This document shows, in pieces, positions 11,485-22,750 of a stretch of DNA of 64,000 bases. A program made the translations under genes and the position numbers. The number at the start of each line of letters is the position of its first letter. The first letter of the stretch is position 1. The DNA comes from Lysinibacillus pakistanensis. GTDB lineage: Bacteria > Bacillota > Bacilli > Bacillales_A > Planococcaceae. Under the pieces are notes generated by a model. The model searched no databases. It was not told the DNA's origin and was given only the letters and a program-made list of their open reading frames with translations. The stretch spans positions 153,182 through 217,181 of the forward strand of contig BBDJ01000004.1 in NCBI GenBank assembly GCA_001312325.1, given 5' to 3'.

Positions 11485-12784
11485 AAACAATTGAATTCAA
11501 GCAATTAGATGAAACTCTTTACTATGAAAAACTAGAAAACGGTCTAGATGTTTATATTTTACCGAAAAAAAGGATTTTCTAAAACATTTGTCACATTCAC
11601 CACGAAGTATGGCTCTGTTGATCGTACATTTGTGCCGCTTGGTGAAACAGAAAGCATTACAGTACCTGACGGCATTGCCCACTTTTTAGAGCATAAAATG
11701 TTTGAAAAAGAAGATGGGGATGTCTTCCAAAAATTTGGTGAATTTGGTGCCTCTGCCAATGCTTTTACGTCATTTAAACGTACTGCTTACTTATTTTCAT
11801 CTACAGACAATATATATAAAAGCACAGAAACGTTACTAAATTTTGTGCAAGAGCCTTATTTTACTGAAGCAACAGTCAATAAAGAAAAGGGTATAATTGC
11901 CCAGGAAATTACCATGTATGATGATCAGCCAGATTGGCGTCTGCACTTTGGTACGATTGAAAATATGTATCATACACACCCAGTAAAAATTGATATTGCT
12001 GGTACGATAGAGTCAATTGATGGTATTACAGCGGATCATTTATATACGTGTTACAACACTTTCTATCACCCAGCTAACATGCTTTTATTTGTTATTGGGG
12101 CTGTAGATCCGAATGAGATGATAGCATTTATTCGCGAAAATCAAACTAACAAAGAATTTCCTGAGCCAACACCTATTCAACGCTTTTTTTGATCAAGAGC
12201 CAGTTGAAGTGGCCATCAAAGAACGTACATTGAATATGGATGTACAGAAGCCAAAGATGTATATAGGTTTAAAAGCAAAAGATACAAATCTTTCTGGACG
12301 TGATATGTTAAAGCATGAGCTTTCTGTCCAAATTGCGCTAGAGCTTATTTTTGGCCGTACCTCAAGCTTTTATGAACGTGTTTATGATGAAGGTTTAATT
12401 GATGAGACCTATGCCTTTGATTTTACATTAGAAAAAGGCTTTGGCTTTGCTATGATCGGCTCCGATACAACAGAACCAGCTACATTAGAGAAAGCAATTA
12501 AGGAAGAATTAGCCAAGTATGATGGTAAGGGACAATTTGAGCCTACAGATTTAGAACGAGTAAAACGTAAGAAAATTGGATTCTTCCTACGTGCATTGAA
12601 TTCCATTGAATTTATCGCTAACCAATTTACACGCTATTCGTTTAATGACATGAATTTATTCGATGTTGTGCCTGTATTAGAGGAACTGACGATTGAAGAT
12701 TTGAAAAAAGCATTTACTTCGATTCAAGGTGAATCTCAACAAACTGTTTTCAAAATCTTACCGGCAGAGAAGGGCGCACAGTGA
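11481..12784 (+). CDS. ymfH: M16-family zinc peptidase YmfH
   Basis: Catalytic M16 subunit of about 433 residues. The zinc motif HFLEH is intact near residue 70 (GIAHFLEHKMFEK), and the expected distal glutamate lies about 75 residues later in KGIIAQEITMYDD. It overlaps ymfF by four bases and the next gene by four bases, so the three are translationally coupled. The natural substrate of YmfF/YmfH is not evident from the sequence. Two indels: an extra A near 11565-11571 and an extra T near 12184-12190. Confidence 0.92.
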
Positions 12785-13511
12785 AAAAAATTTGTCCTTG
12801 TACTAGGGGCATCAGGGGAGATTGGCCGTGCTATTTGCCAAAGTCTAGCTGCAGACGGATGGTCTATCTATGTCCATTATTCGAATAACGAGAAAGCTGC
12901 ACAGGATTTATATGCTTCCCTATCAAAAAAATTTTCCTGCACAGGAATTTATGCTTGTGCAAGGAGATTTTTCAAAAGAAACGGGTGCTGAGTCAGTTGC
13001 TTCACAAGTTTTTAATGTGCAGGCTATTGTTTTTTCAAGCGGTCAGGCGCATTATTCTCTCCTTGAAGATACGACAGTTGAAGATATGGATGCTTTATGG
13101 CGTGTCCATGTGCAAAATCCTATGCGTTTGACAGCATTACTTTCATCCAAGCTTCGAGCTCATGATGTCAGCTATGTGCTCTTTATCGGTTCAATTTGGG
13201 GCGAGGCAGGCTCAGCTGGTGAAGCACTTTATGCTACGGTAAAGGGAGCTCAACACGCTTTTGTGAAATCCTATGCCAAGGAAGCTGCACTGTCACGAAT
13301 TCGAGTGAATGCAATTGCTCCAGGATTTATTAACACTTCAATGAATAGTCATTTAAGTAAAGAGGAGCTTAATTACATTTTAGAAGACATTCCGTTAGGT
13401 ACTATTGGAGAAACCACAGATGTGGCTGAGATGGTGCGTTTCTATCTTTCAGGAAAAGCAGATTATGTCACAGGACAAATAATTCGTTTAAATGGTGGCT
13501 GGTACATATAA
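12781..13511 (+). CDS. ymfI: SDR-family oxidoreductase YmfI
   Basis: Short-chain dehydrogenase/reductase of about 242 residues, similar to 3-oxoacyl-ACP reductases. The nucleotide-binding loop is GASGEIGRAI near residue 9, followed by the active-site region: a serine in FIGSIWGEAG and YATVKGAQHAF with the YxxxK pair. Start is GTG 12781, overlapping the ymfH stop. The substrate cannot be deduced. Two extra A: one immediately after the start codon (12784-12790) and one near 12925-12931. Confidence 0.9.
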
Positions 13512-13556
13512 TATTCTTTTTTTGCACATACTACATGTGTAAAGGAGGAGGAACAT

Positions 13557-13814
13557 ATGACCATTTTAGAAAACTGGCAAAAATGGACATCGTTTTTAGG
13601 ACAAAATGTTATGCAGGCAGAATCAACTGGTATGCCAAAGAAAATGATTCAGCAGGCAGCTGTACAAATTGGCGAATATTTGGCGACAAATGTCGACCCT
13701 AAAAACGAACAAGAGCGAGTGCTGTCGGATTTATGGGGCGTTGCCTCTGAAGATGAAAAAGAAGCACTAGCGAATTGTGTCATTAAACTTGTGCAAAATA
13801 AGCATGTGCAGTAA
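13557..13814 (+). CDS. ymfJ: DUF3243 protein YmfJ
   Basis: Small soluble protein of 85 residues, one of the few uninterrupted genes in the window. Acidic and helical by appearance, with no signal peptide or membrane segment. Excellent ribosome binding site AAAGGAGGAGG. Position between ymfI and ymfK and length match B. subtilis YmfJ (DUF3243), whose function is unknown to me. It has its own terminator. Confidence 0.9.
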   Translation: MTILENWQKWTSFLGQNVMQAESTGMPKKMIQQAAVQIGEYLATNVDPKNEQERVLSDLWGVASEDEKEALANCVIKLVQNKHVQ

Positions 13815-13844
13815 AAAAGAGGAGAGCTTTCTCCTCTTTTTTTC
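13813..13844 (+). terminator. terminator after ymfJ
   Basis: AAAAAAGAGGAGA / TCTCCTCTTTTTTT hairpin with a short loop and T tail. Confidence 0.9.
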
Positions 13845-14034
13845 TATATCAAAAACATTCTTCCTATCGAAAAGGGAACGTATGTAAGCCTATTTGGATG
13901 GCTTTTAAAAAAAATAGGAAGTTTTTAAAAATAACGAGGTATTTCCATGTATTCTAACTTTCCATTACATAAAAAATCAGCTATGATGGAACTTATAAAG
14001 GATTTTTTTACGTTAACTAATAGGAAGGGAACGA

Positions 14035-14830
14035 GTGTGTTTGAGCGATTGGTACTTTGAATATGAAATTCAGGTGAATCGCCCTGGATTATTAGGAGAT
14101 ATTGCTTCACTTTTAGGGATGCTTCGTGTCAATATTATTTCAATTAATGGTGTCGATGAGGATCGTCGTGGTATGTTAGTGCATACAGACAATGATGAGG
14201 CAATTGAGCGTTTTCGTACAATTGTTTCGACAATGGAACATATTAACGTGACCAAATTTCGACAACCTAAACTCCGTGATCGTTTAGCCATTAGGCACGG
14301 TCATTATATTCCTCGAGATGCAGATGAAAAAAATACTTTTCGTTTCGTACGAGATGAACTCGGTATCTTGGTTGACTTTATGGCTGAACTTTTTAAAAAA
14401 AGAGGGACATAAGCTCATAGGAATACGTGGTATGCCTCGTGTTGGAAAAACTGAATCGATTGTTGCGGCAAGCGTATGTGCTAATAAAAAGTGGATTTTT
14501 TTGTCGTCAACTATGATTAAGCAAACTGTCCGGAATAAACTCGCTGGTGATGAATTTAGTGACAATAATATTTTTATATTAGATGGCATTGTGACACGTC
14601 GCTCTTCTGATGAACGACATTTACAACTAGTGCGTGAAATGATGAATATGCCTTCCATTAAGGTGGTAGAGCATCCAGACATGTTTGTTCAGCACTCAGA
14701 ATATAAGATAGAGGATTTTGATTATATCATTGAACTACGTCATCACCCAGATGAAGAAATCACTTATGAAATAATGGAAAAAAATCATATGATGTCCGAA
14801 TCCGATTCTTTTGGAGGATTTAATTTTTAA
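14035..14830 (+). CDS. ymfK: DUF3388 protein YmfK (ACT-like domain plus P-loop)
   Basis: Conserved Bacillales protein of about 264 residues. The first 80 residues look like an ACT-type sensor fold (VNRPGLLGDIASLLGML). The middle contains a P-loop GMPRVGKT near residue 135 followed by a region resembling a small nucleoside-triphosphate-binding domain. Start may be GTG 14035 or TTG 14041; GAAGGGA at 14024-14030 is a little close to the former and well spaced from the latter. One extra A near 14395-14401. Biological role unknown to me; the combination suggests ligand-responsive nucleotide binding. Confidence 0.85.
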
Positions 14831-14855
14831 TTTGATATTAAAGTAGGTGTTATGA

Positions 14856-15775
14856 GTGGCAGAATTAGGGACTCGACTAAAAGAGGCGAGGCTGTCTAAA
14901 GGCTACAGCTTAGACGATTTACAAGAAATAACAAAAATTCAAAAGCGTTATTTAGTAGGAATTGAAGAGGGTAATTATTCGATTATGCCTGGTTCGTTTT
15001 ATGTACGAGCCTTCATTAAACAATATGCAGATGCTGTTGGTTTAAACGCAGAAGAGCTTTTAGAAACCTATAAAAGTGAGCTGCCAAGTACGCCGAACGA
15101 TCAGGTCAGCCAATCTATTACGAATAGCCCAAGTAGAAGAAAAGTTTCAAAGGGCCCTTCCAATAAAATGATGGAGGCAATGCCGAAAATAATTGTTGGT
15201 TTATTTATCATTGTCATCATTGTCGTGATCTGGGTTTTAGTGCAATCTAAAAATAGCCCAGGAACAGACGGTGAGAACGATACGCCTTCAGAAATAGAAT
15301 ATGATTCAAAAGTAAAACCAATTGATAGTGAAAAAGAAAAAGCTGACGCTGAGAAAAAAAGCTGAAAAGGACAAAAAAAGATTCAGCAGATTCTACGGAT
15401 TCAACAAAAGAAGAAACACCTGATGAAGATCAAACTGAAGAGGTTAAGCAATCGATTTCAGCGGGTACTATAGAAGCGGATAGAGCTACAACTTCTTATA
15501 CGTTAACAGGTACAGATACACTTAAAATACGTATTGAAGTGTCAGGTCCTACATTCGTCGGTATTCGTAATCAACAGCAGCAAGAATTATTAGCAGATAC
15601 TCGCGTCTATAATGCAGGAGAGGTAGTAGAATTTGATGCAACTTCTCAAAACTATGTTCGCATTCGCTTAGGTAATTCACAACAGGCTAAGATATATATT
15701 AATGACGAGCTATTAACGTATGCACAGCAAATCGTAACGCAAAACATCGTCATCAATTTCAATAAAGAACAGTAG
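14856..15775 (+). CDS. ymfM: RodZ-like cytoskeletal membrane protein YmfM
   Basis: About 305 residues: an N-terminal HTH_25 domain (residues 3-70, LKEARLSKGYSLDDLQEITK), a single transmembrane helix at about 110-130 (IIVGLFIIVIIVVIWVLV), a lysine- and glutamate-rich linker, and a C-terminal extracellular DUF4115-type beta domain. RodZ ties the MreB cytoskeleton to the cell-wall elongation machinery. GTG 14856 is the start; an overlapping ATG is out of frame. Two extra A in adjacent runs near 15354-15360 and 15373-15379, both in the Lys/Glu-rich linker. Lies immediately upstream of pgsA as in B. subtilis. Confidence 0.9.
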
Positions 15776-15803
15776 TCATCTAATGATGACTACTTTCTTT
15801 CAT
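15773..15803 (+). terminator. weak hairpin between ymfM and pgsA
   Basis: GTAGTCATC / GATGACTAC stem followed by TTTCTTTC rather than a clean T run; may only attenuate transcription. Confidence 0.5.
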
Positions 15804-15822
15804 CATGAAAGGTGTTAGAAAA

Positions 15823-16402
15823 ATGAACATTCCAAATAAAATTACCATCTCTCGAATCTTACTTATTCCTTTTTTTTGTCATTGTAATGATGTTTGATTT
15901 TGGCTGGGGAACAATGTCACTATTCGGTGCGAAGATGCCTGTTCATCACTTTGTAGGTGCTCTTATCTTTATCTTTGCATCAACAACTGATTGGGTGGAT
16001 GGTTATTATGCACGTAAGTATAATCTTGTGACGACATTTGGGAAATTTTTAGACCCGCTAGCTGATAAATTGCTTGTTTCAGCAGCTTTTATTTTAATGG
16101 TGGAGCTTGGTATGGCGCCTGCTTGGATTATCATTGTCATCATCAGCCGTGAATTTGCTGTAACAGGTTTACGTTTAATTTTGGCTGGTGGAGGAGAAGT
16201 AGTTGCGGCAAATCAGCTTGGCAAGATTAAAACATGGGCACAAATTGTTGCTATCGCAGCAGCACTTTTACACAATACAATCTTTACGCTAATTGGTATT
16301 CCGTTCGATAAAATAATGCTATATATTGCATTGTTCTTCACATTGTGGTCTGGATGGGATTATTTCTATCTAAATCGACGTGTTTTACTTGAGTCTAAAT
16401 AA
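15823..16402 (+). CDS. pgsA: CDP-diacylglycerol--glycerol-3-phosphate 3-phosphatidyltransferase
   Basis: Makes phosphatidylglycerophosphate from CDP-diacylglycerol, the committed step to phosphatidylglycerol, in the cytoplasmic membrane. About 192 residues with several hydrophobic helices. The CDP-alcohol phosphatidyltransferase signature D-x2-DG-x2-AR-x8-G-x3-D-x3-D is present as DWVDGYYARK ... FGKFLDPLADK. One extra T in the run near 15870-15877 breaks the frame 16 codons in. The gene is essential in related bacteria, which supports sequence error over real inactivation. Confidence 0.95.
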
Positions 16403-16419
16403 GAAAGGTCTTGTGAATC

Positions 16420-17683
16420 ATGAATGCTGAAATTCTTGCAGTTGGTTCAGAATTATTGCTAGGACAAATTACAAATACAAACGCGAAATTTATTTCTAAT
16501 CAGCTGTCGGAGTTAGGGATAAATGTGTATTATCATACGGTTGTTGGGGATAATGCCAAACGTTTAGAGGAAGCTATAACAATTGCGGAGTCTCGTGCAG
16601 ATTTAATCATATTTTCTGGTGGGCTTGGTCCTACAAAGGATGATTTAACGAAGGAAACAATCGCACGTCATCTTGATATTTCGCTTGAATTTGATGAGGT
16701 CGCCCTAACGTATATTGAGCAGTTTTTTTGCTAAACGAGGTCGTCCAATGACTGAAAATAATCGTAAACAGGCATTAGTATTAGCTGGTTGTGAAGTACT
16801 AGCAAACCATCATGGAATGGCACCTGGCATGATACTAACAAAAGGTGGACGAACGTATATCTTGCTACCTGGGCCACCGAAAGAGCTTGAGCCAATGTTT
16901 CAATTTGAGGCAAAGCCAAAGCTTGGTGCATTGTTAAATGCTGGAGGTGTTATTGTCTCTCACGTTATGCGCTTTTATGGTATCGGGGAGGCAGAGCTGG
17001 AGGTTCGTGTTCAAGCTATTTTAGATACACAAACAAATCCTACTGTTGCACCGCTTGCCTCAGATGGTGAAGTGACATTGCGTGTAACTGCTAAAGCAGA
17101 AACAGTACAGGAGGCACAGCAGCTTATTGCGACTAAGGTAGCTGAGATTCAAGCACTTGTTGGCGAATATCAATACGGCGTAGATGACGATTCTCTTGCC
17201 TCTAAAACAGTAGAAATGTTACTTGATAATCAATTAACTATATCCGCTGCGGAAAGTTTAACTGCGGGGTTATTTCAATCAGAGCTGGCCGAAATTTCAG
17301 GAGTAGGGAATGCGCTTACTGGTGGCGTTGTCACGTATACAGAAGAGGCAAAAATAAATCAGCTTGGCATTCCTAAACAATTACTAGATACACATGGCAT
17401 TGTCAGCAGTGAATGCGCTGCGGCTATGGCTAGTGCTGTAAAGCAAAAATTTGGTACAAATATTGGTATTGGCTTAACTGGGGCAGCAGGACCAACAGCA
17501 CACGATCACCAACCAGTTGGAACAGTTTGGATTGGTATCGCCATTGACGATGAAGAACCAATCACGTATTTACTTCATTTATCGGGTATGCGGAATACAA
17601 ATCGACTTCGTGCAGTAAAGTTTACATGTCATTATCTAATGCAGCTTTTGGAAGAAAGAGGATATAATAAACGCTATAAATAG
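16420..17683 (+). CDS. cinA: competence/damage-inducible protein CinA
   Basis: Two-domain protein of about 420 residues: N-terminal MoCF-like domain ([26 protein letters not shown]) and C-terminal CinA domain related to NMN amidohydrolase ([21 protein letters not shown]). In several bacteria the family acts in pyridine nucleotide salvage and is transcribed near recA. One extra T near 16723-16729. It has its own terminator, and recA has its own promoter. Confidence 0.95.
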
Positions 17684-17695
17684 AGAAAAAGTAGG

Positions 17696-17728
17696 AATTT
17701 GGGTAGAGGAAAATTACCCAAATTTTTA
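17696..17728 (+). terminator. terminator after cinA
   Basis: AATTTGGGTA / TACCCAAATT hairpin with T-rich tail. Confidence 0.85.
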
Positions 17729-17742
17729 TTTTGAAGAAAAAT

Positions 17743-17756
17743 CGAATAAACGTTCG
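17743..17756. promoter_or_regulatory. LexA (DinR) box of recA
   Basis: CGAATAAACGTTCG matches the Bacillus LexA consensus CGAACRNRYGTTYG at all fixed positions except the fifth base. It lies ten bases upstream of the likely -35 element of recA, giving SOS control. Confidence 0.85.
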
Positions 17757-17765
17757 CTTTTTTTC

Positions 17766-17794
17766 TTGCGTGTTCTCTCAAAAACAAGTATAGT
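17766..17794 (+). promoter_or_regulatory. recA promoter
   Basis: -35 TTGCGT and -10 TATAGT with a 17-base spacer, 45 bases upstream of the recA start and next to the LexA box. Confidence 0.7.
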
Positions 17795-17839
17795 AGAGAT
17801 AGAGAAAAACAGTGAACAGTTTTCGAAGGAGGAAAATAA

Positions 17840-18906
17840 ATGAGTGATCGTAAAGCAGCCTTAGAACAGGCGTTAAAACAAATTGAAAAGAACTTTGGTA
17901 AAGGTTCAATTATGAAACTTGGCGAAAAAACCGATTTAGAAATTGCTACATCATCGAGCGGTTCGCTAGCACTTGATGCTGCACTAGGTGTTGGTGGTTA
18001 TCCACGTGGGCGAATTATTGAAGTTTATGGTCCAGAATCATCAGGTAAAACAACGGTTGCTCTCCATGCAATTGCAGAGGTGCAAGCAACTGGAGGACAA
18101 GCAGCATTTATCGATGCTGAGCATGCATTAGATCCAATTTATGCACAAAAATTAGGTGTTAATATTGATGAACTACTATTATCGCAGCCGGATACAGGCG
18201 AGCAAGCCCTTGAAATTGCCGAAGCATTAGTTCGTAGTGGTGCAATTGATATTATCGTTATTGACTCAGTGGCTGCATTAGTGCCTAAAGCTGAAATTGA
18301 GGGGGATATGGGTGATTCCCATGTCGGTTTACAGGCACGTTTAATGTCTCAGGCATTACGTAAACTTTCTGGTGCTATTAATAAATCGAAAACGATTGCT
18401 ATTTTCATTAACCAAGTACGTGAAAAAAATTGGTGTAATGTTCGGAAATCCAGAAACAACACCAGGTGGACGTGCTCTTAAGTTCTATAGCTCTGTTCGT
18501 TTAGAGGTTCGCCGCGCAGAAGCCATTAAACAAGGCAATGATATTATGGGGAATCGCACAAAAGTGAAGATTGTGAAAAACAAAGTTGCACCACCTTTCC
18601 GTACAGCTGAGGTAGATATTATGTATGGAGAAGGGATTTCAAAAGAGGGCGAAACAGTTGATTTAGGTGTTGAGCTTGACATCGTTCAAAAAAAGCGGCT
18701 CTTGGTATGCTTATGGTGATGAACGTTTGGGGCAAGGACGCGAAAACGCAAAACAATATTTAAAAGAAAACCCTGCCGTTATGGAGGAAATTGCTAATAA
18801 GATTCGTTCCTCTTATGGTATTGCTGCATCTTCATACACAATCGCTGCTCATGATGAGGAAGAAGAAATGGATGAAGAATTAATGCTTCTTCTTGAAGAT
18901 GAATAA
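17840..18906 (+). CDS. recA: recombinase RecA
   Basis: DNA strand-exchange ATPase and LexA co-protease, about 354 residues. Walker [10 protein letters not shown] near residue 65, the phrase [17 protein letters not shown], Walker [12 protein letters not shown] and an acidic C-terminus. ATG 17840 follows GAAGGAGGAAA. Two extra A, near 18424-18430 (just after the INQVRE motif) and 18687-18693; repair restores the conserved stretches [12 protein letters not shown] and [12 protein letters not shown]. Preceded by a LexA box and followed by a strong terminator. Confidence 0.98.
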
Positions 18907-18907
18907 T

Positions 18908-18957
18908 AAAAATGCATTGTTCCCACTCTAATTTGAGCAGGAACAATGCATTTTTTT
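18908..18957 (+). terminator. recA terminator
   Basis: 13-bp stem AATGCATTGTTCC / GGAACAATGCATT with T tail. Confidence 0.92.
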
Positions 18958-19115
18958 GTCTATATTCCATATAAAGGTGGGTATACTCATGTAGATACCA
19001 TCATGATTCTAATGAGAGTGTAAATAAAAAATTATATCCATAGTACTGTTTATTCCTAATTATGTAAAATGGATAAATGTAATTCTAGTGTAAAAGTATT
19101 AGGAACTTTATCTTT

Positions 19116-19146
19116 ATTCAGCGGAATACTACCACCATTATGAATT
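19116..19146. repeat. partial copy of dispersed hairpin element
   Basis: ATTCAGCGGAATACTACCACC ... TGAATTAC resembles the 5' block of the full copy 155 bases downstream, but lacks its AGGCGG arm. It lies in the 609-base gap between recA and rny (18907-19515). Apart from the recA terminator and these repeats I see no gene in that gap. Confidence 0.45.
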
Positions 19147-19261
19147 ACTTTTTTTCTGGAGAGGGGCGAACAGGTGCCCGACTATCCTTGACAGAGTTTG
19201 AGGCTAGCTATACAATTAAATATGTATAATTTCTGAATTATGACTTTAAATAGGCAGTACA

Positions 19262-19456
19262 TTTTATCTTCATTCAGTAGAAAACTCCCACCTCTAAAGG
19301 CGGTGAGATGAATACGGATGTAGTTCCTTTTCAGTGAGTGTTTAAACACCTATTGAATGAAGCTAAAGCCTTTGGCGGGTGTCCACAGATTTTGAAAGAT
19401 ATGAATTCCTGCAGGTCTATGCAAATTCAAAATCTGGAAGCAATTATGCCAAGGCG
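19262..19456. repeat. dispersed three-hairpin element, full copy
   Basis: Three successive inverted repeats: ATTCA/TGAAT with inner CCACCT/AGGCGG (19271-19313); TTCA/TGAA enclosing the perfect palindrome GTGTTTAAACAC (19330-19357); CAGATTTTGAA/TTCAAAATCTG, a perfect 11-bp stem (19386-19436). The tail is GGAAGCAATTATGCCAAGGCG. The same order of elements is seen at 43995-44180. No transposase is attached. It ends 60 bases before the rny start, so it lies in the rny 5' region. Confidence 0.7.
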
Positions 19457-19515
19457 AAATGGATGTATGCGCCGACTGAAACTGTATTACCCAAATAGCA
19501 AGAGGAGGTGTTCAT

Positions 19516-21078
19516 ATGGATGGAATTACTATCATCTCCGCTTTGCTTGGAATCATCGTTGGTGCCGCTGTTAGCTATATCTACATGAAAAAAAGTGAAT
19601 GACTCAAAAATCACTGGTGCTAAACATGTTGCTGAAACAATCGTTGAAGAAGGAAAACGAGAAGCGGAGGCATTAAAAAAAGGAAGCACTACTTGAAGCC
19701 AAAGATGAAACTCACAAATTTCGTACTGAAGCTGAGAATGACATTCGTGAACGTCGTTTAGAACTTCAAAAACAAGAGAACCGTTTATTGCAAAGAGAAG
19801 AGAATCTTGATCGCAAAGATGATGCTCTAAATAAGAGAGAAGCTGGCTTAGAGCGTAAAGAACAAGCTCTTGCCGAAAGACAACAGCATATTGAACAGAT
19901 GGAAAGCAAAGTGGACGAGCTCGTTGCCTCGCAAAAAGCAGAGCTAGAGCGAATTTCTGCTTTAACTAGAGATGAAGCAAAGACTATTATCTTAGGAGAA
20001 GTAGAAAAAGAGCTAGCAACTGATATTGCTGTGATGACGAAGGAATCAGAAACACGTGCGAAAGAAGAATCAGATAAAAAAGCACGTGAAATTTTATCAT
20101 TAGCATTACAACGTTTTGCTGCGGACCACGTTGCAGAAACAACGGTGTCTGTCGTGAACTTGCCAAATGATGAAATGAAGGGTCGAATTATTGGTCGTGA
20201 AGGACGAAATATCCGCACATTGGAAACGCTAACAGGTATAGATTTAATTATTGATGATACTCCAGAAGCGGTTATTTTATCTGGCTTTGACCCAATTCGT
20301 CGTGAGACGGCTCGACTTGCACTTGAAAAGCTTGTACAGGATGGCCGTATTCACCCTGCTCGAATTGAGGAAATGGTGGAAAAAGCTCGTCGTGAAGTGG
20401 ATGAACAAATCCGTGAAACAGGTGAGCAAACAACATTTGAAATTGGCATTCATAACTTACATCCTGATTTAATGAAAATTTTAGGCCGTATGAAATATCG
20501 TACAAGCTATGGGCAAAACGTCCTAAAACATTCAATTGAAGTCGCATATTTGGCAGGATTATTAGCTGCTGAACTTGGTGAAGATGTAGCATTAGCTCGT
20601 CGCGCAGGCTTATTACATGATATTGGTAAAGCAATTGACCATGAAGTTGAAGGTAGCCATGTCGAAATCGGTGTGGAATTAGCAACAAAATATAAAGAAC
20701 ATCCAGTAGTCATTAATAGTATTGCTTCTCACCATGGTGATACAGAAGCAACATCTGTCATTGCAGTATTAGTGGCTGCAGCTGATGCATTATCGGCTGC
20801 TCGTCCAGGTGCTCGCAGTGAGACACTCGAAAACTATATCCGCAGGCTTGAAAAATTAGAAGAAATTTCAGAGAGCTATGAAGGTGTAGAAAAATCCTAT
20901 GCAATTCAAGCTGGTCGTGAAATTCGAATTATTGTCCAACCTGAAAAAAATTGATGACTTAGCTTCACATCGCTTAGCACGAGATATCCGTAAGCGAATT
21001 GAAGAAGAGCTCGATTATCCAGGTCATATCAAAGTTACTGTCATTCGTGAAACACGTGCTGTGGAGTACGCGAAATAA
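19516..21078 (+). CDS. rny: ribonuclease Y
   Basis: Membrane-anchored endoribonuclease that initiates mRNA decay, about 519 residues. A single N-terminal transmembrane helix (residues 3-25, [19 protein letters not shown]) is followed by a long charged coiled coil, a KH domain with GREGRN near residue 220, and an HD domain with [13 protein letters not shown] 19516 is preceded by the strong site AGAGGAGGTG. Three extra A: near 19589-19595, 19675-19681 and 20944-20950. The last would remove the C-terminal 40 residues if real. Confidence 0.97.
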
Positions 21079-21087
21079 TATTGAATG

Positions 21088-21130
21088 TTAGAGGTTTCTC
21101 AAGATGATTATCTAGAGGACCTCTTTTTTT
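21088..21130 (+). terminator. rny terminator
   Basis: AGAGGT / ACCTCT with a long loop and T7 tail. Confidence 0.7.
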
Positions 21131-21409
21131 ACTGTCAATGAATCCGCAATATACAGCTTTGTAGTCAAAAAGCGTCAAGAGCCTGTACTGATTAAACTGT
21201 AATCAAAAGAATATTGAAGCACACTTGAAATATGCACCTCCTATACTAAAACGCTACAATCACAATATTTAATATTTTTTTTGCTTAATACTCTTACTGA
21301 GGTTACAATTAATGATGTTATAGAGCCAGTCATTAAAAAGGGCTTCATAAAGCTCCAACTTATAGCAATAAAATGGCAGCGTAATTGATAGAAAGAGGCG
21401 TATGTAAAA
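21131..21409. other. intergenic spacer rny-ymdB, nothing recognised
   Basis: AT-rich spacer. No gene, repeat copy or clear promoter is evident. GAAAGAGGCG lies just before the ymdB start. Confidence 0.5.
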
Positions 21410-22208
21410 ATGAAAGTATTGTTTATAGGAGATATTGTCGGTTCGATAGGTAGAGACGCAGTAGAAAAATATTTACCGCGCTTAAAGAAAAAATGGAATC
21501 CAGACGTTGTAATCGCAAATGGTGAAAATGCAGCGGCAGGTCGTGGCATTACTCGTAATATTTATAATGACTTATTACAAATGGGTGTGGATGTCATTAC
21601 GATGGGAAATCATACATGGGATAATAAAGATATTTTTGATTTTATTGATGATGCAGATTATTTGATTCGTCCCGCAAATTTCTCAAGCGAGGCTCCTGGT
21701 AAAGGATGGTGCAGATTTCAAAAAACGGAGTGACCATTTCTGTGATTAATCTGCATGGCCGTGTGTTTTTACCTCCTCATGAGGACCCATTTGCAATGGC
21801 AGAGAAATTAATTGAAGAAGCACATAAAACGTCACCACTGGTATTTGTAGATTTTCATGCAGAGGCGACAAGTGAAAAAAATTGCACTTGGTTGGCATTT
21901 AGATGGCAAGGCATCGGCAGTTGTAGGCACTCATACTCATGTACAGACAGCTGATGCACGTATTTATCCAAATGGAACAGCCTATATTACAGACGTTGGA
22001 ATGACGGTCCTTACGATGAAATTTTAGGAATGACAAAAGAAAGTGTTATTTATAAATTTCAAACAAATATGCCATCTCGTTTTGAGGTGCCCAAAAAAAG
22101 GACGCGATGTGCTAAGTGGCTTTTTTTGTAGACATTGATAATCAAACAGGAAAAGCACTGCATTGCGAGCGTATCTATATAAATGAAGATTATCCATTTC
22201 AGGTGTGA
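21410..22208 (+). CDS. ymdB: metallophosphoesterase YmdB
   Basis: Cyclic-nucleotide phosphodiesterase family (YmdB/YfcE type) of about 265 residues; in B. subtilis YmdB affects biofilm and motility decisions. Metal-binding motifs are [12 protein letters not shown] at the N-terminus, [20 protein letters not shown], and HFD-type residues [11 protein letters not shown] and [10 protein letters not shown] after repair. Five indels, the most concentrated of any gene of this size here: lost G near 21704 and 22011, extra A near 21872-21878 and 22093-22099, extra T near 22121-22127. The repaired protein ends at TGA 22206 with a normal family length. Confidence 0.93.
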
Positions 22209-22212
22209 GGGA

Positions 22213-22253
22213 AGAAACTATTGTGTATGCTCTAAATGCACGATAGTTTTTTT
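22213..22253 (+). terminator. ymdB terminator
   Basis: AACTATTGTG / CACGATAGTT stem with T tail. Confidence 0.85.
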
Positions 22254-22433
22254 CGATTCTATTGACAATAAAAAGTCATTCTTTTTTGATTGTTTGCAAT
22301 ATATCAGAAATGAAAATAGTCTATTTTCTTCTCGCCGAGCATAAAATGACCTATCGACAATAACTTGAGGTCCAAAAGGGGGACGTTTAGTTGTTGAGCG
22401 TAAACACTATTCGCGAAACGGGGAGGAATAATT

Positions 22434-22699
22434 GTGGATTCATTAAAAGTATCATCACGCTCTAATCCAAATTCAGTTGCAGGTGCATTAGTCGCGGTAA
22501 TCAGAGAAAAAGGGCAGGCAGAAATGCAAGCAGTTGGGCAGGTGCACTTAACCAAGCCGTGAAAGCAGTGGCCATTGCACGCGGATTTGTAGCGCCAAGT
22601 GGCACAGATTTAATTTGCGCACCGGCGTTTGCCGATATTTTAATTGCTGGTGAGGAACGTACAGCTTTGAAACTTCTAGTAGAAAAACGTATTCGATAA
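22434..22699 (+). CDS. spoVS: stage V sporulation protein S
   Basis: Small Alba-like nucleic-acid-binding protein of 88 residues needed for progression to stage V of sporulation in B. subtilis. Nearly the whole protein is diagnostic: NPNSVAGAL, AVGAGALNQAVKAVAIARG and FVAPSGTDLICAPAF. GTG 22434 follows GGGAGGAATAA. One lost G (GGGG read as GGG near 22527-22530) breaks the frame. Confidence 0.97.
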
Positions 22700-22715
22700 A
22701 AATGGAATGAAGTAA

Positions 22716-22750
22716 AATGCCTTGCACATTTTTAGTGCAGGCATTTTTTT
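22716..22750 (+). terminator. spoVS terminator
   Basis: ATGCCTTGCAC / GTGCAGGCAT stem with T7. Confidence 0.9.

Noticed and set aside
19766..20218. Long serine-rich open frame on the minus strand of rny
   Set aside because: It is the antisense shadow of the rny coiled coil.
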